DNA of 9,158 nt from Prevotellaceae bacterium (GTDB lineage Bacteria; Bacteroidota; Bacteroidia; Bacteroidales; Bacteroidaceae): the NCBI GenBank assembly GCA_030523505.1, contig JAUNIK010000085.1, positions 1-9,158 on the forward strand, in the 5' to 3' direction. Position 1 is the first letter of the stretch; each line of letters opens with the position of its first letter. The translations under genes and the position numbers were made by a program. Below the pieces are notes generated by a model. That model ran no database searches, was not told where the DNA came from, and saw only the letters and a list, made by a program, of their open reading frames with translations. Positions 5,956-9,158 of this stretch are shown in pieces.

Positions 5956-7392
5956 CTATTTTACTGCAATCTTTCTTCCGTTCTGTATGTAAACACCATG
6001 CTGAGGTGCAGATGGCAGTCTTGTGCCGTTGAGTGAGTAGATGTTATCGTTTATTACCTCTTTTTTTTTTATATCCTTGATGCCTGTACCGTTGTCAACA
6101 GGGAACATAAGCATCAATGCAGGGAGAGCACTACCACCATAGCTCTCTACGATATCATCGGCTGACACAGGTGTTGTGAAATCTGCATCCTGGATGTTGC
6201 GGGTAGTATCACGGTTGTCGAAACCATACTGGATATTGTCCTCCATCCAACTGAGGTAATCTGTCTGACCACAGTCGTAAACCAACAGTTTCATGTACTG
6301 AGCGAAGATTGCTGCATATACACCCTGCTCGTAGCCACGCTCGTGGTTGAGAATCTTCTTGCCACGCTTGTTTGAGCACATGCTTTTCTTCACATAGTCG
6401 GCACCCTCACGAGCATTTGTGAGATACTGCTCCTCGCCTGTGAGAAGATAGAGCAGACATGAAGCACCGATATATGTGCCTTGGTTGTAGAGGTGGTTGC
6501 TCCATTCTGGACCAGCACCGTGGATACCATCGGCAACACGGCCAGGGAATGCATCCTGACAGAAGTGAGCCTTCGACCAAGCATATATTTCCTTCGCCTT
6601 TTCCAAATAGAAATCCTTTGTTTGATATGTTGGATGCGATGAAGTAGGGGCCTCACGATCATCTGGCACCACCTTATAGAGTTCGCAACATGCAATGACG
6701 GTAGGGAAGTTGATACAAGCCGACTTGAAACCATTGTCGGTATGAGGCTGTGGGTGGTCGATAGGCTGCCACTCCCAGAACATACCGCCTGAGAATCCGT
6801 CAGCAGGATCAGCGTATGAACCATCATCGCCCACCTTCTCACTGCCGTACCATACTCGGCAGAATGCCTTCTCCGAATAGGTCAGGTAGTCGTTGACAGG
6901 TGAACCAGCCAGAACAGATACCTGATAAGCACGAGCCAAAGCACAGGTCCACCACTGGATATCATCGTAAACAAACCATCCGTTGTTGGTGTTGCAGTTG
7001 TCGAAATCGAAGTTCACATAGTGAGCCTTCTCTCCGCTGTAAACCGAAGTCATACGGTTCTTAGCCTTACGGAGAGTTGTATTGTCAGCACCCTCTTCGA
7101 GGCGACGCTTGTAGGCATTGACAGCCATATCGAAATAGATGGCCTGACACCAGATAGCGGCAGAGCATCCCGAATAGTCGTTGTCGCGAGCACCGTTACC
7201 ACGATGTGAAGCACTTGGCTGTGCTGTGTCAGCCTTGTAGTTACGCTTGTTGGTGCACCAGAATGCATCGTGGAATGCATCGTAAATCATCCATTCATCA
7301 TCGTTGGTGTAAGTGTTGTCCTGAGCGGAAACATTAGCCGACATCGCTGTGAAAAGCACAACGAGGGCAACAATAGTCTTTAGTCTTTTCAT
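5956..7392 (-). CDS. Secreted GH76-family glycoside hydrolase (alpha-1,6-mannanase type)
   Basis: The 478-residue protein starts with a signal peptide (KRLK, hydrophobic core 6-17, cleavage probably after SA at 23, before QDN). It has no lipobox Cys, so it is exported as a soluble or sorted protein. The body (about 30-432) fits the (alpha/alpha)6 glycoside hydrolase family 76. It has the paired-Asp motif YDDIQWW with D143 and D144, matching the catalytic Asp pair of endo-alpha-1,6-mannanases. Other aromatic segments are GGMFWEWQP (202-210) and HLYNQGTYIGA (300-310). Thirteen cysteines lie in the mature chain, many for an exported protein. The last ~30 residues (IYSLNGTRLP through GVYIQNGRKIAVK) form a separate tail module typical of Prevotella exoproteins and joined by IKKK. 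GH76 enzymes cut alpha-1,6-mannan backbones of yeast or bacterial cell walls; the actual substrate here is unproven. It is first gene of a likely unit with the OPT transporter. Confidence 0.87.
   Translation of the reverse strand: MKRLKTIVALVVLFTAMSANVSAQDNTYTNDDEWMIYDAFHDAFWCTNKRNYKADTAQPSASHRGNGARDNDYSGCSAAIWCQAIYFDMAVNAYKRRLEEGADNTTLRKAKNRMTSVYSGEKAHYVNFDFDNCNTNNGWFVYDDIQWWTCALARAYQVSVLAGSPVNDYLTYSEKAFCRVWYGSEKVGDDGSYADPADGFSGGMFWEWQPIDHPQPHTDNGFKSACINFPTVIACCELYKVVPDDREAPTSSHPTYQTKDFYLEKAKEIYAWSKAHFCQDAFPGRVADGIHGAGPEWSNHLYNQGTYIGASCLLYLLTGEEQYLTNAREGADYVKKSMCSNKRGKKILNHERGYEQGVYAAIFAQYMKLLVYDCGQTDYLSWMEDNIQYGFDNRDTTRNIQDADFTTPVSADDIVESYGGSALPALMLMFPVDNGTGIKDIKKKEVINDNIYSLNGTRLPSAPQHGVYIQNGRKIAVK
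6061..6070 (-). repeat. A10 homopolymer inside the glycosidase gene (hypermutable tract)
   Basis: Ten T on the + strand read as ten A in the coding strand, encoding the end of I441 and K442-K444. It sits exactly between the catalytic domain and the C-terminal tail. Losing one A gives KKKR then a stop (445 residues). Gaining one gives KKKRGNKR then a stop (449 residues). Either change deletes the tail but keeps the GH76 domain. Confidence 0.8.
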
Positions 7393-7434
7393 ATATTGGT
7401 TTTGGTTTATTGATAATTCATTAGATTCTTACTG

Positions 7435-7466
7435 CAAAATTAACATAAACAAATGAATATACCAAA
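7435..7466 (-). promoter_or_regulatory. Bacteroidetes-type promoter for the GH76/OPT unit
   Basis: On the - strand a -33 box TTTG (7466-7463) is followed by exactly 20 bp and a -7 box TAATTTTG (7442-7435), matching TTTG-N19-21-TAnnTTTG. Transcription would start near 7430, leaving a leader of about 37 nt before the ATG at 7392. Confidence 0.75.
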
Positions 7467-7480
7467 GATTTTGCTATTTA

Positions 7481-7512
7481 TTTGGATAATTCAGCAGATT
7501 AGAGTAATTTTG
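7481..7512 (+). promoter_or_regulatory. Bacteroidetes-type promoter for the sugar kinase (leaderless start predicted)
   Basis: TTTG (7481-7484), exactly 20 bp, then TAATTTTG (7505-7512) fits the Bacteroidetes consensus perfectly. The kinase ATG begins at 7517, four bases after the -7 box, where transcription itself should start. The TAA inside the -7 box is also an in-frame stop, so translation cannot begin further upstream. Confidence 0.75.
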
Positions 7513-7516
7513 CAGT

Positions 7517-8371
7517 ATGATATTATTAGCAGATAGCGGAAGTACCAAGACCGATTGGGCTCTCATCTTTAATGAGGAAGGAATAATCAGTTTCACCTCC
7601 AGTGGACTGAATCCGTCGGTGCTTGCTCCTGAAATGATAGCGGAATTGCTCCGCAAGGAAGTTGAAGAAAAGTTGCAGTTGTTTGGCGTCAAGCCGTTTA
7701 TCACCGAAGTTCATTTCTTCGGAGCCGGTTGCACCGAGGCAAAATGTCCCGTCATGGCTGACTTGCTGGCAGAACTGGTAAGTCCTGAAGCAGAAATAGA
7801 GGTGGCAAGCGATATGCTCGGTGCTGCTATTGCCGCTTGTGAGGGCAAGGCTGGCATAGCGGCTATATTGGGCACAGGGGCTAACTCATGCCTTTTTGAT
7901 GGCAAGAAGATTGTGGCTAACACTCCAGCGTTGGGATATATACTTGGCGACGAGGGTAGTGGGGCTGTGCTCGGTAAGATATTTATTAATAAGGTGTTGA
8001 AGGGCACACTTCCAGAAACGCTCTGCCGAGAGTTCTTGGATGAGACTGGGCTGGATAAATTCGCTGTCATCGAGAAGGTGTACCGCCAACCAGCAGCAAA
8101 TAAGTTTCTTGCTTCGTTTTCGCCTTTCATCCACTCACATCTCGATGTGAAGGAACTGCGTGATGTGGTTGTCGAGAACTTCATCTCATTCTTCAACAAT
8201 AACATACAACAATATGGAAATCAGTCGGTTGAAGTGAATGTTGTTGGTAGTATGGGATACCATTACGAAGCTGAGTTGCGCGAAGCTGCCGAGAAATGCG
8301 GCTTCACCATCGGAAGAATCATCAAGAGTCCTATCGAAGGCCTCATTAGTTATTACTCGTTGATGCGTTAA
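7517..8371 (+). CDS. BadF/N-acetylglucosamine-kinase-type sugar kinase (ASKHA fold)
   Basis: The 284-residue cytosolic protein belongs to the BadF/BadG/BcrA/BcrD ATPase family and, by size and motifs, to its N-acetylglucosamine-kinase-like branch. The phosphate-1 motif DSGSTKTDW (6-14) sits at the extreme N-terminus. D99 (ASDMLGA) is the likely catalytic base. The phosphate-2 motif is GTGANS (119-124), followed by GYILGDEGSGA (140-150). The adenosine-side motif is near VGSMGYHY (243-250). It lacks the Cys pairs of BadF-type Fe-S activator ATPases, so a small-molecule kinase is more likely than a dehydratase activator. The ATG at 7517 is forced: an in-frame TAA lies 12 bases upstream and the next residues are the nucleotide-binding motif. 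An amino sugar such as GlcNAc is the expected substrate, but specificity cannot be read. It is divergent from the GH76 gene; a functional link is possible but unproven. Confidence 0.87.
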   Translation: MILLADSGSTKTDWALIFNEEGIISFTSSGLNPSVLAPEMIAELLRKEVEEKLQLFGVKPFITEVHFFGAGCTEAKCPVMADLLAELVSPEAEIEVASDMLGAAIAACEGKAGIAAILGTGANSCLFDGKKIVANTPALGYILGDEGSGAVLGKIFINKVLKGTLPETLCREFLDETGLDKFAVIEKVYRQPAANKFLASFSPFIHSHLDVKELRDVVVENFISFFNNNIQQYGNQSVEVNVVGSMGYHYEAELREAAEKCGFTIGRIIKSPIEGLISYYSLMR

Positions 8372-8412
8372 TTGTTATCCGGTAAAATCCACAAAAAAAA
8401 ATATCGTAAGTT

Positions 8413-8505
8413 ATTGGTAAACATTAATTATCACCAATTAAACATTAATTTTTCATTAATTATCTTTTGTTATTATGTCATTCTGTCTAAAATATATAAT
8501 TAATG
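8413..8505. promoter_or_regulatory. A/T-rich repeat cluster in the gap before the alkylation-repair gene
   Basis: The 168-bp gap (8372-8539) is strongly A/T-rich. It contains TAAACATTAATT twice (8418-8429, 8439-8450; 21 bp apart) and CATTAATTATC twice (8422-8432, 8454-8464; 32 bp apart). An inverted CATTAATTAT lies at 8496-8505. A dyad ATTGGT-N14-ACCAAT (8413-8418, 8433-8438) brackets the first box. The spacings are near whole helical turns, as for a protein-binding array. No clear -33/-7 pair or terminator was found. Low complexity raises the chance of accidental repeats. Confidence 0.45.
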
Positions 8506-8539
8506 ATTTTTTGTTTTTTTAAAAAGGTTGTGATTAAAT

Positions 8540-9158
8540 ATGGAAAAGATACAAGTAGAAGAAACCGTTAAGCAGATAAAGAAGTCGTTCCGATTGATAA
8601 TGAACGGCGTGACGATGCAGTCGATGAAGGACAAGGGAGCCGAATACAAAATCTCCTGGGGCGCCTCGTTGATGCACTTGCGTGATATGGCCGCTGAATA
8701 TCCGAAAGACTATGACCTTGCTCTCGAACTATGGAAGAGTGAGGTTCGTGAGTGTAAGATGCTCGCCACGATGCTCATGCCGGCAGAGGAGATGCCACGC
8801 GAGGTGGTGGATATATGGATGGAACAGACACGCACTCAGGAGATTGCCGAGCAGATGGTGTTCAACCTATTGCAGCATCTCGACTATGCTCCGGTATTGG
8901 CTTATGAATGGATGGCATCAGATAAGGATCTCTACCAGATTAGTGCCTACAACCTGCTTGGTCGATTGTTTATGAACGGTCAGGAACCAAATGAGCGTGG
9001 CATCTGTGAGTTTTTGGATCAGGCCCTTGTAGCCCTTCATTCTGAGAACCCATCCGTCCAGCATGCAGCAATGAACTGTGTCATCCGTTTTGCCGACCTT
9101 GGCGAGGACTACGAGCAGATAGCCCAGAAAGCCATTAAGAAGGAAGGTTTCGACTTCT
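8540..9158 (+). CDS. DNA alkylation repair (AlkD-like) HEAT-repeat protein, 3'-truncated by the window edge
   Basis: The frame is open from the ATG at 8540 to the window end (206 codons plus one base), so the C-terminus is not seen. The product is all-helical and resembles the DNA alkylation repair family (PF08713): an N-terminal FRLIMNGV-SMKDKG segment (17-32), then helical HEAT-like pairs including ELWKSEVRECKMLATMLMP and YEWMASDKDLYQISAYNLL. AlkD glycosylases remove bulky or cationic alkylated bases such as 3-methyladenine and 7-methylguanine without base flipping. Aligned by eye with remembered Bacillus AlkD (anchors ELW and W-ASD), the positions of its catalytic Trp, Asp and Arg appear as different residues here. 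It may therefore be a non-catalytic or altered member. The start follows an A/T-rich leader with no Shine-Dalgarno sequence. The 168-bp gap after the kinase suggests a separate transcription unit. Confidence 0.82.
   Translation, partial: MEKIQVEETVKQIKKSFRLIMNGVTMQSMKDKGAEYKISWGASLMHLRDMAAEYPKDYDLALELWKSEVRECKMLATMLMPAEEMPREVVDIWMEQTRTQEIAEQMVFNLLQHLDYAPVLAYEWMASDKDLYQISAYNLLGRLFMNGQEPNERGICEFLDQALVALHSENPSVQHAAMNCVIRFADLGEDYEQIAQKAIKKEGFDF

Larger units (their letters stand above)
7430..7517. repeat. 13-bp inverted repeat flanking the divergent promoter region
   Basis: TACTGCAAAATTA (7430-7442) and TAATTTTGCAGTA (7505-7517) are perfect inverted copies separated by 62 bp. Each contains a complete -7 element plus the shared extension GCAGTA. 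The two -33 boxes face each other 14 bp apart (7467-7480). The arms are longer than the promoter consensus alone requires, so they could also be paired binding sites for one regulator. Confidence 0.7.

Noticed and set aside
6390..6842. 150-codon open frame on the - strand in a second frame within the glycosidase gene
   Set aside because: It overlaps the GH76 coding frame on the same strand and has a Ser/Arg/Leu-rich shadow-like composition.
7711..8205. 164-codon open frame on the - strand under the kinase gene
   Set aside because: Low-complexity Ser/Ala/Pro-rich product typical of an antisense shadow; the kinase motifs on the + strand explain the sequence.
8393..8401. A9 run after the kinase stop as a phase-variable tract
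   Set aside because: It is non-coding, lies in very A/T-rich sequence, and has no promoter spacing or frame it would alter.
8461..8469. TATCTTTTG as a -7 promoter box for the alkylation-repair gene
   Set aside because: It has one base too many between TA and TTTG, and no TTTG lies about 20 bp upstream.
8682..8975. 97-codon open frame on the + strand inside the alkylation-repair gene
   Set aside because: Cys/Arg/Trp-rich shadow; the frame starting at 8540 is longer and shows family resemblance.

Overview
The window reads as a chromosomal segment from a Bacteroidales bacterium, most likely Prevotella-like. Four things suggest this. The gene order acetolactate synthase large subunit, small subunit, acyl-ACP thioesterase, ketol-acid reductoisomerase is typical of that order. 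No start codon has a Shine-Dalgarno sequence, and leaders are A/T-rich. Two promoters fit the Bacteroidetes pattern TTTG-N19-21-TAnnTTTG. A secreted glycosidase ends in the short 'YSLNGxRL...GVYIxNGRKxxVK' tail common in Prevotella exoproteins. The genus is an inference from memory, not from a search.

Layout. Positions 1-3808 (+ strand) are the 3' part of a branched-chain amino acid operon: ilvB (5' end outside the window), ilvN with an unusual Cys-rich N-terminal extension, an acyl-ACP thioesterase preceded by a four-copy 8-bp repeat, and ilvC. A hairpin terminator and a small G/C-rich palindrome fill the convergent gap at 3809-3932. Positions 3933-7392 (- strand) hold a probable two-gene unit: a secreted GH76-family (alpha-1,6-mannanase-type) glycosidase, then 28 bp downstream an OPT-family oligopeptide transporter. 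A divergent promoter region (7393-7516) separates it from a BadF/N-acetylglucosamine-kinase-type sugar kinase on the + strand (7517-8371). After a 168-bp, very A/T-rich gap with repeated CATTAAT boxes, a DNA-alkylation-repair (AlkD-like, HEAT-repeat) gene starts at 8540 and runs off the right edge.

How the genes work together. IlvB/IlvN make acetolactate or acetohydroxybutyrate and IlvC converts these to the dihydroxy acids for valine, isoleucine and leucine. The thioesterase in the same operon may tie acyl-chain release to branched-chain precursor supply. The glycosidase and transporter could be a degrade-and-import pair, but their substrates differ in kind and the link is only positional.

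I see no defence system, phage, transposon, CRISPR array, tRNA or rRNA. No wholly new multi-gene system is evident. The most interesting signals are small: mirrored divergent promoters in which the kinase mRNA should be leaderless; an A10 tract exactly at the junction between the glycosidase domain and its C-terminal tail, where slippage either way removes the tail; the CxxCxxCxxC extension on IlvN; and an AlkD-like protein that appears to lack the catalytic residues of AlkD.
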